Part shown: positions 25,413 through 34,942 of the stretch, piece by piece
How the letters are laid out: each line of letters begins with the position of its first letter
Position numbering within the stretch: position 1 is the stretch's first letter
NCBI RefSeq assembly: GCF_014196635.1
Contig: NZ_JACIEB010000001.1
Coordinates: 186,001 to 250,000 of the forward strand
Reading direction: 5' to 3'
Length of the DNA stretch: 64,000 nt
Source: Sphingobium fontiphilum
GTDB lineage: Bacteria > Pseudomonadota > Alphaproteobacteria > Sphingomonadales > Sphingomonadaceae
Translations under genes and position numbers: made by a program
The notes under the pieces: model-generated
What the model was told of the DNA's origin: nothing
The model's input: only the letters and a program-made list of their open reading frames with translations
Databases searched by the model: none

Positions 25413-27044
25413 CTATTTGAAAAGGCTGCCCAATATGCCGCGCACCAGCTTTCCGGCGATGCCGCCGGAGGATGATTTGCGGCTCGATCCGCCAAACACC
25501 GCCTTGCCCAGTTCATTGGCGACCTGACGACCGACCGAAGAGGCCGCCGAACGAGTCGCGGACTGAACCGCCTTGTCAAAGACGCTGGGCCTCGCAGCTT
25601 CGCGCGCGGCGACGGCGTCGCGGCGGGCCTGCTCCTTCAATTCCTGCTCGCGCTGTTTCGCCTTTGCCTTGGCCTGCGTGGCGGCGGCCTTGTCCGCTTC
25701 GGCCTGGGCTTTGGCGGCCTGCGCGGCGGCAGCGGCGGCCTGCCCACGGGCGGCGAGGATTTCCTCGGCGGATTCCCGGTCGATCGCCTCGTCATATTTG
25801 CCCGCGACGGGCGAGATTGACTGAATGATCGCTCGTTCCTTGGCATCGACCGGACCAAGGCGGGATCGGGGCGGAGCGATCAGGGTGCGCTGGACGATGC
25901 CGGGCGACCCATCATCCTGCAAAAGCGACACCAGCGCCTCACCGACTTTGAGTTCGGTGATGGCGGTCGCGACATCGAGGTCGGGATTGATGCGGAAGGT
26001 TTCCGCCGCCGCCTTGATCGCCCGCTGATCGCGCGGGGTGAAGGCGCGCAAGGCGTGCTGAACGCGATTGCCAAGCTGCCCCGCCACATCTTCGGGAATG
26101 TCGATGGGGTTTTGCGTGACGAAATAGACGCCTACGCCCTTGGACCGGATCAGGCGGACGACCTGTTCGATCTTGTCCGCAAGCGCCTTGGGCGCGTCGT
26201 CGAACAGCAGATGGGCTTCATCGAAGAAGAAGACGAGCCTGGGTTTTTCGGGATCGCCGACTTCGGGCAGGGTTTCGAACAATTCGCTGAGCAGCCATAG
26301 GAGGAAGGTGGCGTAGAGCTTGGGGCTCTGCATCAGCTTGTCGGCGGCCAATATGTTGACATAGCCGCGCCCCTGATCGTCAAGCTTCAGGAAATCATGG
26401 ATGTCGAGCGCCGGCTCGCCAAAGAAATGGGCGCCGCCCTGGCTGTCGAGTTGCAGCAACTGGCGCTGGATCGCGCCGACGCTGGCCTTGGTCACATTGC
26501 CATAGCGCGCCGAGAGGCTGTCGGCATTGTCCGCGCACCACGCCAGCATCGCCTGAAGATCGCCCAGATCGAGAAGCAGCAGCCCGTCCTCATCGGCCGC
26601 GCGGAAGGCGATGGTCAGGACGCCTTCCTGCGTTTCGTTGAGGCCCATCAGGCGCGCGAGCAGCAAGGGCCCCATTTCGCTGACGGTGGTGCGGATGGGG
26701 TGCCCCTGTTCACCGTAAAGATCCCAGAAAATAGCGGGACTGTCGGCGTAGCTATAATTTTCAATGCCGATTTCCCTCGCCCGCGAAACCAGCTTGTCGG
26801 CATTTTTGAAGGTCGGCGATCCGGCCATGGCGATGCCCGACAGGTCGCCCTTCACATCCGCCACGAACACCGGCACGCCGCGCGCGGAAAAACTTTCGGC
26901 AATGCCCTGGAGCGTCACCGTCTTGCCGGTGCCGGTGGCGCCCGCGATCAGGCCATGGCGGTTGGCGCGGCGCAGGTTCAGATATTGGGGGATGCCGCCA
27001 TCCTTGTCTGGCGCGCCCAGGCCCAGAAAAATCCCGTCGCTCAT
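25413..27044 (-). CDS. HerA-like P-loop ATPase (DUF853 family)
   Basis: A 543-residue HerA/FtsK-superfamily ATPase, a family often annotated as a putative DNA-translocating helicase. Walker A is [12 protein letters not shown] near residue 35, Walker B is [17 protein letters not shown] near residue 260, and [28 protein letters not shown] is the expected following segment (read as positions about 305-335). A long Ala/Lys/Glu/Gln-rich coiled-coil-like stretch (about 420-480) and a Gly/Ser-rich end precede the C-terminal [13 protein letters not shown]. The start is set at the ATG at 27044 (MSDGIFLG), which has GGGGG 9 bases upstream; ATGs at 27050 and 27053 sit too close to that site. Confidence 0.85.
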   Translation of the reverse strand: MSDGIFLGLGAPDKDGGIPQYLNLRRANRHGLIAGATGTGKTVTLQGIAESFSARGVPVFVADVKGDLSGIAMAGSPTFKNADKLVSRAREIGIENYSYADSPAIFWDLYGEQGHPIRTTVSEMGPLLLARLMGLNETQEGVLTIAFRAADEDGLLLLDLGDLQAMLAWCADNADSLSARYGNVTKASVGAIQRQLLQLDSQGGAHFFGEPALDIHDFLKLDDQGRGYVNILAADKLMQSPKLYATFLLWLLSELFETLPEVGDPEKPRLVFFFDEAHLLFDDAPKALADKIEQVVRLIRSKGVGVYFVTQNPIDIPEDVAGQLGNRVQHALRAFTPRDQRAIKAAAETFRINPDLDVATAITELKVGEALVSLLQDDGSPGIVQRTLIAPPRSRLGPVDAKERAIIQSISPVAGKYDEAIDRESAEEILAARGQAAAAAAQAAKAQAEADKAAATQAKAKAKQREQELKEQARRDAVAAREAARPSVFDKAVQSATRSAASSVGRQVANELGKAVFGGSSRKSSSGGIAGKLVRGILGSLFK

Positions 27045-27159
27045 CGTCATCATCCCCCGAAACGAAATGGGCCGCACCGGTCGAACCGGCCGCTCCCCTG
27101 ATAGGAGGAAAGGCGCAGGTTCGACAAGCGCGGCCCTGATAATGCCGTCTGTAGTCCGC

Positions 27160-28659
27160 TTATTTGTCGCGCAGGCGCACCGGCAGATAGGCCGGTTGCG
27201 ATCCGCGCCGCAGGATTTGCAGCAGGATGGCGGTGCGCCCCTGTGCCTCGACCTGCTTGACCGCCCGGTCCAGTTCCGCCTGGGTGGTGACCGGCTGGTT
27301 GTTGGCCGTCAGGATGACGTCGCCACGGCGCAGACCTTTGGCGCCTGCGTCGGTCGACGGGTCGACAGCCGCGATCACGATGCCGCGTGTATCGGCAGGG
27401 ATGCCAAGCTGACGGATGATGGTGGGGGTCAGCGGCAGGGCGGAAATGCCAAGCGACTGTTTGGTCGCGTCGCCCGGATTCTGCTGCTGGAGGTTGTCGC
27501 CATCGTCGCCATCCTGTGTCTGGGCGAAGCTGTTCAGTTCATCTTCGGACGGGCGTTCGCCGACCGTAGCGTTGACGGTTATGCGCTTACCATTGCGGAT
27601 GAGCACGATGGGCACAGAGCCGCCAATCGGCTGATTGGCCACGATGGACGACAGGTTTTCGTCTACGGTCACGTTGCGACCCGAAACGCTGACGATCACG
27701 TCGCCCGCCTTGATGCCGGCCTTGTCCGCGCCCTTGCCGGGTTCGACGCCCTGCACGAACTCGCCGCTATTCTTTGGCAGGCCCAGCGAGTCGGCCAGAT
27801 CTTCGCCCAGCGGACTGATCTGAATGCCCAGATAGCCGCGCTTGACCGATTCGCCCTTGCGAAGGGTTTCGATGATCGGGGCGGCCTGTTCCGAAGGGAT
27901 CGCGAAGCCGATGCCGACATTGCCGCCCGAAGGCGAGAGTATCTGGCTGTTGATGCCGATCACGTTGCCGCGCATGTCGAACATCGGGCCGCCGCTGTTC
28001 CCCTGGTTGATCGACGCGTCGGTCTGGATGAACTTGTCATAGGTGCCGCCGGTGCCGCGATGCAGGGCGGAAATGATCCCAGCGGTTACCGTGCCGGACA
28101 GGGCAAAGGGGTTGCCGATGGCGACGACCCAATCGCCCACGCGCGCCTTGGTGCTGTCGCCGAACTTGACGAAGGGCAGGGGCTTTTTCGCTGTGATCTT
28201 GAGCACCGCCAGGTCGGTTGCGGGGTCGCGACCGACCAGTTTCGCCTCATATTCCTCGCGGTTGGTCAACGTCACCGTGATCGAATCCACCGTCGCGCCC
28301 TGCGCGCCCGGCGCCACCACATGGTTGTTGGTGACGATGTAGCCGTCCGCCGAAATCAGGAAGCCCGAACCCAGCGACTGGGCCTGGCGCGTCTGTGGCT
28401 GGCCCTGTCCGAACAGGTCGCCAAAGGGCGTGCCTGCAAAGGGGTTTTGAACCTGCACTCGCTGCTTGGTCGAGATGTTGACCACCGCAGGCTGCAATTT
28501 TTCGACCATGTCGGCCAGGCTGACGGGCGCGCCGGCCGGGGCGGCGGCCTGCATCCCTTCATTCTGGGCGACCTGAGCGCCGACATTGGGGCTGGAGGTG
28601 ACAGCGATGGCGGTGCCGCCGAGCAGAAGGGCTGCGGTAATGGCATATGCGTAACGCAC
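27160..28659 (-). CDS. degQ: Do/DegP-family periplasmic serine endoprotease
   Basis: A 499-residue HtrA-type protease for periplasmic protein quality control. The signal peptide is at residues 1-30. The chymotrypsin-like domain carries the triad: His in IVTNNHVV (about 111), Asp in ATDLAVLKI (about 146) and Ser in [11 protein letters not shown] (about 220). Two PDZ domains follow at about 275-365 and 400-495, with [10 protein letters not shown] and [10 protein letters not shown] marking their starts. The start is a GTG at 28659 with GAGGA 9 bases upstream. It is the last gene of the hflK-hflC-degQ operon, a common association in alphaproteobacteria where all three act in membrane and envelope proteolysis. 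DegP and DegQ cannot be separated from sequence alone. Confidence 0.93.
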   Translation of the reverse strand: MRYAYAITAALLLGGTAIAVTSSPNVGAQVAQNEGMQAAAPAGAPVSLADMVEKLQPAVVNISTKQRVQVQNPFAGTPFGDLFGQGQPQTRQAQSLGSGFLISADGYIVTNNHVVAPGAQGATVDSITVTLTNREEYEAKLVGRDPATDLAVLKITAKKPLPFVKFGDSTKARVGDWVVAIGNPFALSGTVTAGIISALHRGTGGTYDKFIQTDASINQGNSGGPMFDMRGNVIGINSQILSPSGGNVGIGFAIPSEQAAPIIETLRKGESVKRGYLGIQISPLGEDLADSLGLPKNSGEFVQGVEPGKGADKAGIKAGDVIVSVSGRNVTVDENLSSIVANQPIGGSVPIVLIRNGKRITVNATVGERPSEDELNSFAQTQDGDDGDNLQQQNPGDATKQSLGISALPLTPTIIRQLGIPADTRGIVIAAVDPSTDAGAKGLRRGDVILTANNQPVTTQAELDRAVKQVEAQGRTAILLQILRRGSQPAYLPVRLRDK

Positions 28660-28768
28660 TCGTGACGGTCCTCTCGTGCAAAAAATGGGGAGGCGAAGCT
28701 TTGGAATGAGCCTTTTTTGCCGCGCCTACCCTTAACCCTGATTGAATGGCGATGGTTCCGTAATGACC

Positions 28769-29617
28769 CTATTTGCCCTGGAACTGCTTCAGGAATTCAT
28801 TGTCGCGCGACAGGACGAGGCTGGTCTGGCCCTCCCGTTCTGGCGCGAAGGTGAAGCGATAGGCCTGCATCGCGCGATAGAAATCGTAGAATTGCGGATC
28901 CTTGCCATAGCTTTCGGCATAAACGCGGGCGGCATTGGCGTCGGCCTCGGCGCGGATGATTTGCGCCTGTTTCGCGCCTTGTGCGCGGATCGTCAGCGCT
29001 TCCTGTTCGCGCGCCGTGCGCATCCGGGTGAAAGCGCTTTCCAGCGGAGCGCCATCGGGCAGGTCGGCGCGCTTGATCCGCACGTCGACGATCTCCGCGC
29101 CATATTGGCGGGCGACGCGGTTAAGCCCGGCCTCGATATTGTCCATAACCTGACCGCGTTCGGGCGAGAGCAGCGCGGCGAAGGGGCGCTTGCCCAGTTC
29201 GTTGCGCAGGGCCGAACCCAGGATGGGCCGCAGCGCGTCCGATACCCGATCCTCGCTGCCTGCGGTGATGTACATGCGGAGAGGATTGACGATGCGATAA
29301 CGGGCAAATGCGTCCACCTGCAACCGCAACTGATCGGTCGACAGCACCTGCTGGCGCTCCATTTCCACCGACAGCACCCGTTTGTCGATCCAGACGATCT
29401 GGTCCACAAACGGCACGCGAGCAATGATGCCTGCGCCGGTGCGGCCGAAAGTCTCGTTCTTGCGATACTGGTTGAAGATATATTGCGGTTCGCCAAAGCG
29501 AACCACGACGCCCTGCTTGGTTTCCGGCACGATTGCGAGGGTGCTGCCAAGCAGGATCAGAAGACCCAGCGCGATCAAAGCGAGTGCGACGGGATTGCGG
29601 AACAGGCGCGCCATCAT
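28769..29617 (-). CDS. hflC: HflC, FtsH protease modulator
   Basis: A 282-residue SPFH/prohibitin protein with an N-terminal membrane anchor (VALALIALGLLILLGSTLAIV) and a periplasmic body. With HflK it forms the cage around FtsH that restrains degradation of membrane proteins. Typical features are ETKQGVVVRFG after the anchor and YGIEIVDVRI-like AEIVDVRIKRADLP in the SPFH domain, then REREA-type helices rich in Ala/Glu/Arg. Its ATG overlaps the hflK stop (ATGA), and degQ starts 110 bases downstream. Confidence 0.94.
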   Translation of the reverse strand: MMARLFRNPVALALIALGLLILLGSTLAIVPETKQGVVVRFGEPQYIFNQYRKNETFGRTGAGIIARVPFVDQIVWIDKRVLSVEMERQQVLSTDQLRLQVDAFARYRIVNPLRMYITAGSEDRVSDALRPILGSALRNELGKRPFAALLSPERGQVMDNIEAGLNRVARQYGAEIVDVRIKRADLPDGAPLESAFTRMRTAREQEALTIRAQGAKQAQIIRAEADANAARVYAESYGKDPQFYDFYRAMQAYRFTFAPEREGQTSLVLSRDNEFLKQFQGK

Positions 29618-30732
29618 TTGCCCTCCCCTTCGCTGGCGCTGGCCTGCGCGCGCTTCTTGAGTTCAGGCAACGGCAGATAGGGCGTGACGCCGCCGGTTTC
29701 GACTATCGTCTTGTCCACGTTCGACAGCACGCCTTCCATGGTTTCATAATACATGCGCTGCCGCGTCACGTCGGGCGCCAGCCGATATTGCTCATACACC
29801 TTGTCAAAGGCGGCGGCCTCGCCCTGAGCCTTGGCGGTGACCTGCTGCGCGGCGGCGCGGGCTTCGTTGAGGTAGGTCTGGGCCGTCTGTTGGGCTGCGG
29901 ACACGGCCTTGAACGCATCGTTCACGGCGACCGGCGGGTCGGCCTGCTTGATGGCGACGCCCTGAACCCGGATGCCTGAGCGATAGCCATCGAGGATTTC
30001 CTGCATCCGCAGTTCGACCTGCTGTTCGATGCCGGTGCGGCCCGCGCCCAGCGCATCGTCCAGGCTGACGCTGGCGACGACCGAACGCATGGCGCTTTCG
30101 GCGACTTCGCGCACGGCGCTATCCGGATCGGAGAGCTGGAACATGTAGAGTTCCGGGTTGCGGATGTTCCAGCGCACCGAATAGGCCAGGTCGATGATGT
30201 TCTGATCGCCGGTCAGCACAAGATTCTCGCTCTCCGCGCTGGTCGAGCCAACGTCGATGGTGCGAATTTCCTCCACGTCGATGGTTGTCACGCTCTCCAA
30301 CGGGGCGGGCAGAGTCAGACTGATGCCCGGTGTAAGGGTGCGGCTATATTTGCCCAGAAAGGTGACGACGCCGCGTTCCTGCGGGCCGACGCGATGGAAA
30401 CAGGTGAGCAGCAGCCAAAGGATGAGCACCAAAGCGACCGCGATCGGCCACAATGTCTTGCCCGGCCGTTGGGGCAGGCCGCCAAAACCGCCGCCGCCCC
30501 CCTGGCCAAAGCTCTCGCGCCCACGGCGCAGCAATTCCTCGATCGCGGAGGGGCCGCGCTGGCCCTGTTGCGGCTTGCCGGGCTGGGTCCACGGGTTGCG
30601 GGGGCCGCTGTCGCCGCGACCGCCTTCACCCTTGCCGTCCTTGTCCGGCTCCCCATTTTTGCCTCCGCCGCCCCAGGGGCCTTGCGTCATGGCGCTCACG
30701 ATGCCGGGCATCCACCCGAATATTCTGCTCAT
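29614..30732 (-). CDS. hflK: HflK, FtsH protease modulator
   Basis: A 372-residue partner of HflC. A Gly/Pro-rich cytoplasmic N-terminus (residues 1-80, including QGPWGGGGKNG) precedes one transmembrane helix (LWPIAVALVLILWLLLTCF, about 93-112) and the SPFH domain with GVVTFLGKYS, LTGDQNIIDLAYSVRWNI and RSGIRVQGVAIKQADPP. This is the standard HflK layout. The start at 30732 has no strong Shine-Dalgarno sequence; Met15 (MTQGPWGG) is an alternative. It is divergent from mrp, leaving 71 bases for both promoters. Confidence 0.94.
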   Translation of the reverse strand: MSRIFGWMPGIVSAMTQGPWGGGGKNGEPDKDGKGEGGRGDSGPRNPWTQPGKPQQGQRGPSAIEELLRRGRESFGQGGGGGFGGLPQRPGKTLWPIAVALVLILWLLLTCFHRVGPQERGVVTFLGKYSRTLTPGISLTLPAPLESVTTIDVEEIRTIDVGSTSAESENLVLTGDQNIIDLAYSVRWNIRNPELYMFQLSDPDSAVREVAESAMRSVVASVSLDDALGAGRTGIEQQVELRMQEILDGYRSGIRVQGVAIKQADPPVAVNDAFKAVSAAQQTAQTYLNEARAAAQQVTAKAQGEAAAFDKVYEQYRLAPDVTRQRMYYETMEGVLSNVDKTIVETGGVTPYLPLPELKKRAQASASEGEGK

Positions 30733-30803
30733 GCCGACTGTATAGGAAGGGGCGCAGCCGAAAAACAGTGCCCATCGCAGGATTATTGACTAAAGGCGCG
30801 GCC

Positions 30804-31769
30804 ATGACCGATCTGAAAGCCCTTGCGCAACAATTGGCAACAATCTCCGGCGGCCGGGCAAGCCCGCCGCGCCTGAAGGAGGGCGTCATCACGCTGGCGC
30901 TGGACGTCAGCGGCCTTGACCCTGCCGCGCGCGATGCCATGGCCGCTGATGTGCGGTCGACGGCGCTGGCTGCGCCGGGGGTGAGCGACGCGCGCGTGGC
31001 GCTGACCGCCGAGCGCAGGGGCGTGCGGATCGTCGCCGTGGGATCGGGCAAGGGCGGGGTCGGCAAGTCGACCGTTTCGGCGAACCTGGCTGTGGCGCTC
31101 AAAAAACTGGGCCATCATGTCGGGCTGGTCGATGCCGATATCCACGGCCCCTCGCAGGCGCGGCTAATGGCGAGCGAGGGGCAACGGCCCGCCGCGCGCG
31201 ACAGTCGCATGATCCCGATCATCGGGGCGCAGGGCGTGCCGATGCTGTCGATGGCGCATCTGGTGCCCGATGGTCAGGCCATCGCCTGGCGCGGGCCGAT
31301 GGTCGGCAATGCGCTGGGCCAGTTGCTCGACGCCCGCTGGGCGGAGGCGGGGGTCGACCTGCTGATCGTCGACCTGCCGCCGGGCACGGGCGATATTCAG
31401 CTTTCAATGCTGCAAAAGCACAAACCCATGGGCGCTGTGATCGTGTCGACGCCGCAGGATCTGGCGCTGATCGATGCCACTCGCGCGGTAAGCCTGTTCG
31501 AACAGGCGCATGTGCCGATGCTGGGGCTGGTCGAGAATATGGCGGGTTATGCCTGCCCCCATTGCGGCGAAGTTTCCGATCCCTTCGGGCAGGGCGGCGC
31601 GGAGGCGGCGGCCGGACGGATGGGGATGCCCTTTCTGGGCCGCATTCCGCTGGCCATGGCGATCCGCCAGGCGTCGGACGCAGGGACGCCTCCGGCGGCG
31701 GGCGACGATGCGGTGGCCGAACCGTTCATGGCCATCGCGCGCGCCTTGTCGGAACGACTGGCGGGGTAA
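30804..31769 (+). CDS. mrp: Mrp/ApbC/NBP35-family Fe-S cluster carrier ATPase
   Basis: A 321-residue P-loop ATPase that carries and delivers iron-sulfur clusters. An N-terminal DUF59-like domain (about residues 1-75) is followed by the deviant Walker A VGSGKGGVGKSTVS at about 81-94, VDADIHGPSQ, and the switch VDLPPGTGDIQLSM. The CPHC pair near residue 250, in YACPHCGEVSDPFG, is the bridging cluster site at the dimer interface. The ATG at 30804 starts the conserved protein; longer in-frame extensions overlap hflK on the opposite strand and are not conserved in character. It converges on moaB with a 9-base gap. Confidence 0.94.
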   Translation: MTDLKALAQQLATISGGRASPPRLKEGVITLALDVSGLDPAARDAMAADVRSTALAAPGVSDARVALTAERRGVRIVAVGSGKGGVGKSTVSANLAVALKKLGHHVGLVDADIHGPSQARLMASEGQRPAARDSRMIPIIGAQGVPMLSMAHLVPDGQAIAWRGPMVGNALGQLLDARWAEAGVDLLIVDLPPGTGDIQLSMLQKHKPMGAVIVSTPQDLALIDATRAVSLFEQAHVPMLGLVENMAGYACPHCGEVSDPFGQGGAEAAAGRMGMPFLGRIPLAMAIRQASDAGTPPAAGDDAVAEPFMAIARALSERLAG

Positions 31770-31778
31770 GCGCGGCGG

Positions 31779-32306
31779 TCAGCGTTCGTTGAGGCGCGGC
31801 ATCAGTTCGACGAAATTGCAAGGGCGGTGGCGGCTGTCGAGCTGGGCCGCCAAAATGCCGTCCCACGCATCCTTGACCGCGCCGGTCGAACCGGGCAGGG
31901 CGAAGATATAGGTGCCGCGCGCAACGCAGGCGGTTGCTCGGGACTGGATGGTCGACGTGCCGATGCTCTGATAGCTCAGCCAGCGGAACAACTCGCCAAA
32001 GCCGGGAATTTCCTTGTCCTGCACCTGATGCAGCGCTTCGGGGGTGACGTCGCGGCCAGTGACGCCGGTGCCGCCGGTAGTGATGATGCAGTCGATATCC
32101 GGGTCGTCGATCCAGGCATGGAGGTGCGAAACGATGGCGGATTTGTCATCCCGTTCCAGATAGCGGGCGGCGAGTATATGACCCGCCGCCTCGATCCGCT
32201 GGACCAATGTGTCGCCGGACTTGTCCTGCGCGAGAGAGCGGCTGTCGGAAACGGTCAGCACGGCGATGCGAACCGGCTTGAACGGGAGGTTTTCGTCAAT
32301 CGGCAT
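31779..32306 (-). CDS. moaB: Molybdenum cofactor biosynthesis protein B
   Basis: A 175-residue MoaB/MogA-type molybdopterin-binding protein acting late in molybdenum cofactor synthesis. [20 protein letters not shown] near the N-terminus, [18 protein letters not shown] and [18 protein letters not shown] are the family signatures. The start is the ATG at 32306 with GGGGA about 5 bases upstream, placing it 11 bases after the lytic transglycosylase stop. It is the last gene of a UDG-like, transglycosylase, moaB unit. In many bacteria MoaB is present without clear activity, so a cofactor role is by family only. Confidence 0.92.
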   Translation of the reverse strand: MPIDENLPFKPVRIAVLTVSDSRSLAQDKSGDTLVQRIEAAGHILAARYLERDDKSAIVSHLHAWIDDPDIDCIITTGGTGVTGRDVTPEALHQVQDKEIPGFGELFRWLSYQSIGTSTIQSRATACVARGTYIFALPGSTGAVKDAWDGILAAQLDSRHRPCNFVELMPRLNER

Positions 32307-32317
32307 GACGTCCCCTG

Positions 32318-34093
32318 TCAGTCCGTGCCGCCGGAAAAGCCGCCGCTGGCGTCGTTGCGCGTCAGTCGGACCAGCTTCATGCCCTTCGCCGTCGGAAACA
32401 TTGGCCACATGCCCTGCGCCATGCCGGTCAGCGCCTCTGCGCTGCCCTTTGCCTGGATTTCATACATCCAGAAATTGCGCATGACGATGTTCACATAAGC
32501 GCGGGTTTCATAATAGGGCAGGGATTCGATGAAGAGCAGCGGATCGCCGCCGTCCCTCACTTCAACATTCCAGCGTTCGACCGGCGCCGGCCCCGCATTA
32601 TACGCGGCCATCACCTTGGGCAGCAGGCCGCGGGTCGCCCCCATGTCGCGCAGGGCCTCCAGATAACGCTGGCCAAATTCCATATTGGTTGACGGCACGA
32701 ACAACTGGTCGGCCGAGGTCAGACCCATGTCGCCGCCCGTGCCCGGCAGCACCTGCATAAGCCCGCGGGCGCCGGCGGCCGAAACAGCATTGGCGCGGAA
32801 GCCCGATTCCTGAAGCGTATGGGCGTAGATCAGCGCAGGATCGACGCGCCAGCCGCCATCGGGTCGCCAGTTGCTGGGCGCGGGGAAGCGCGCGAAGCTG
32901 TCGGGCTGCTTGCCGGCCGGTCCATTATGGGCGAGCCACAACTGGGTTTCGGGCAGGTTGAGCGCGTTGGCGAGTTTCAGCAGCGCGTCATACTGGCCGC
33001 CGCCGCCCAGTTTCGCCTGATGGCGGAGAAGTTCGTCGGCCTTGCCATTTTCACCGATGGCGGCGAGCGCAATCGCCGCGCGGGCGTTCGGACTGGCCTT
33101 GATGGATTGCCATTCGGTGCTGCCAAAGCTGGTGGGGACAGTTGATGCGGCGGGCATGCCGAGCGTTTCGCGCGCCAGCATGCCATAGAACGTGTCTTCC
33201 GCGCGGGCCGACAGGCGAAGCAGGCTTTCCACCTTCTCGGGCTGGCCGCACATCATATAGGCGCGCGAAGCCCAATAGGCGCCAGCGGCGCGCATGTCGT
33301 CATTTTGCCCCAGAGCGGCGACGGCGGCGAAGGCGGGCGCGGCGGCGACGCAATCCTTCTGTCGCCAGGCGGCAAGGCCGGTCGTCCAATGCGCCTGCGC
33401 GGCCCATTCGCCCCCGGCGCGCAGTTCGAGCGCGCGGGCGGCCATGCGGCGGGCGGCGGCATCGTCATTTTCGATATAATAGGACCATGCGATGCGCTGG
33501 CGCACCTCGGTCATTCCTTCCGGCGTCAGTCCGGCTTCCTGATCGGCCAGCAGCGCTTCGGCCCCGGCGGGATTGTCATCCTTGATGAAGGGCAGAATCT
33601 TCGCAACCAGCGCCTGCGCCAGCGCATCACTCCTGACCGGGGTCAGATAAGTCCGGCGCGGGGCGGCGCCCAGCCAGACCATCTTCTGCACCTGCGGCAG
33701 CGCCGGGAGCATGGTTGCCCCGCGCTTTTCGGCGAGGCGCGAAAGCTGGTCGGCGCGCGGCAGCCAGGGCGCCTTGTTGACGATGGCGAGCAGGTCGAAC
33801 AGCTCAACCTTGGGCGATCCCTTGGCCAGATAGAGTTCGGAAAGGACGACAGGACGCATGGCGTCGCCTTCGTCGAGCGACTGGATCAGGGACTTTGCCT
33901 CATCCCAACGCTGGCCGCGCAAAGCGGCGAAGATCGCGCCATAACGGGCGCGGTCGTTCGCGCCGATGGACAGCGGACCGCTCGATTCGCTGGTGGGGAC
34001 CGCCATATTTGCCGTTTCGGCCTGTGCTGCGGGCGTCGCCAGGGCCAAGGGCAGGGCGGCGCAGAGCAGGCTCATTCGGGCGGCAAGGGTCAC
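32318..34093 (-). CDS. Soluble lytic murein transglycosylase (SLT family)
   Basis: A 591-residue periplasmic enzyme cleaving peptidoglycan to 1,6-anhydromuropeptides. A signal peptide ([17 protein letters not shown]) precedes a long alpha-superhelical U-domain (about 40-390) and the C-terminal catalytic domain. The catalytic Glu lies in [15 protein letters not shown] near residue 427, followed by [13 protein letters not shown] and [12 protein letters not shown], as in Slt70. The start is the GTG at 34093, which overlaps the stop of the UDG-like gene (GTGA) and has GAGGA 9 bases upstream. An upstream ATG at 34135 would overlap that gene by 46 bases and add a non-signal leader. Confidence 0.92.
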   Translation of the reverse strand: MTLAARMSLLCAALPLALATPAAQAETANMAVPTSESSGPLSIGANDRARYGAIFAALRGQRWDEAKSLIQSLDEGDAMRPVVLSELYLAKGSPKVELFDLLAIVNKAPWLPRADQLSRLAEKRGATMLPALPQVQKMVWLGAAPRRTYLTPVRSDALAQALVAKILPFIKDDNPAGAEALLADQEAGLTPEGMTEVRQRIAWSYYIENDDAAARRMAARALELRAGGEWAAQAHWTTGLAAWRQKDCVAAAPAFAAVAALGQNDDMRAAGAYWASRAYMMCGQPEKVESLLRLSARAEDTFYGMLARETLGMPAASTVPTSFGSTEWQSIKASPNARAAIALAAIGENGKADELLRHQAKLGGGGQYDALLKLANALNLPETQLWLAHNGPAGKQPDSFARFPAPSNWRPDGGWRVDPALIYAHTLQESGFRANAVSAAGARGLMQVLPGTGGDMGLTSADQLFVPSTNMEFGQRYLEALRDMGATRGLLPKVMAAYNAGPAPVERWNVEVRDGGDPLLFIESLPYYETRAYVNIVMRNFWMYEIQAKGSAEALTGMAQGMWPMFPTAKGMKLVRLTRNDASGGFSGGTD

Positions 34094-34812
34094 GATGGCA
34101 TGTCCTCGATCAGAATTTGCAGCAATCGCCAGCATTCGGCCTTTGCCGCCGGCTGCTGCAACAGCAGGCGCGGATGAAATGTGGCGACGGCGGGCACATT
34201 GCCGCCACCATGGTTAAAGTCGCGTAAATCATTGCCGCCGTCATCGGGCAGCAGCGCGCGGGCGGTGCGGTCGCCCAGAACCAGCAGGCGACGGGGGCGG
34301 ACCAGGGCGATATAGGCGCGCATCCGCTCGGCGAGCAGGACGCCGTCCGGTTCGGTAATGATGCCGCCCGGTGGCCTGGCCAGCGCCAGCGACGCGGTAT
34401 GGACGCTGGCGCGGTCGATACCCATGGCGCGCAGGATGGCGTCGAGCAACGCGCCGGCTCCTCCCGAAAAGAGCGCGCCAGATTTCATGTCAGCTTCTTC
34501 GGGCAGGTCGGTCACGATCATCAACGGCGCATCGACCGGGCCGGCGGGCAAAACAGGCGGCCCGTTCCAGTTCCCCTCCGGCTGAACGGGGCTGTCGGCC
34601 AGCCAGACGCGAAAAGATTTTATATCGGCAGGCCGCTGAGGAATTTGGATGGCGGGACGCGGCAGGGCTGCGACTGTATCGCGCAGAGGCGACGGACGCA
34701 GCCAGTTGACCGGCGCATCGCCCACCGCGCTGTCGACGCCCGCCAGCGCCCACCACGCCAAATAGGCGTCGGCGGCAGCCGCTCCGTCCATTGCCAATGA
34801 TGATCCCCGCAT
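34090..34812 (-). CDS. Uracil-DNA-glycosylase-superfamily protein lacking Fe-S cysteines
   Basis: A 240-residue protein with the core of family 4/5-like uracil-DNA glycosylases from about residue 95: MIVTDLPEEADMKSGALFSG corresponds to the usual MIVGEAPGxxED region, GAGALLDAILRAMGIDR to the conserved helix, ARPPGG to the RPP segment, LLVLGDRTAR to the LG strand, and ATFHPRLLL to the HPS/HPR motif. Yet the active-site GEAPG has become TDLPE, and only one cysteine exists in the whole protein, so the 4Fe-4S cluster of family 4 cannot form. It may be inactive on uracil or have another substrate. The N-terminal 90 residues are unassigned. Met8 (34791) is an alternative start; neither has a good ribosome site. 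Confidence 0.75.
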   Translation of the reverse strand: MRGSSLAMDGAAAADAYLAWWALAGVDSAVGDAPVNWLRPSPLRDTVAALPRPAIQIPQRPADIKSFRVWLADSPVQPEGNWNGPPVLPAGPVDAPLMIVTDLPEEADMKSGALFSGGAGALLDAILRAMGIDRASVHTASLALARPPGGIITEPDGVLLAERMRAYIALVRPRRLLVLGDRTARALLPDDGGNDLRDFNHGGGNVPAVATFHPRLLLQQPAAKAECWRLLQILIEDMPS

Positions 34813-34942
34813 TGCACATGATTAGGGTCAGAGGTTGACGAGGTGGTCAAGATTCTTCATCGCCGGATATGACAGACTGTTTGGATGATGCGGCGATCGG
34901 ATGAGTGGAGAAGCACCCGCCGGTCGGCATGATGGAGGAAGC

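Noticed and set aside
26764..28665. 633-codon plus-strand open frame opposite degQ and the HerA-like gene
   Set aside because: It is antisense to two well-recognised proteins and has a His/Arg/Asp-rich shadow composition.
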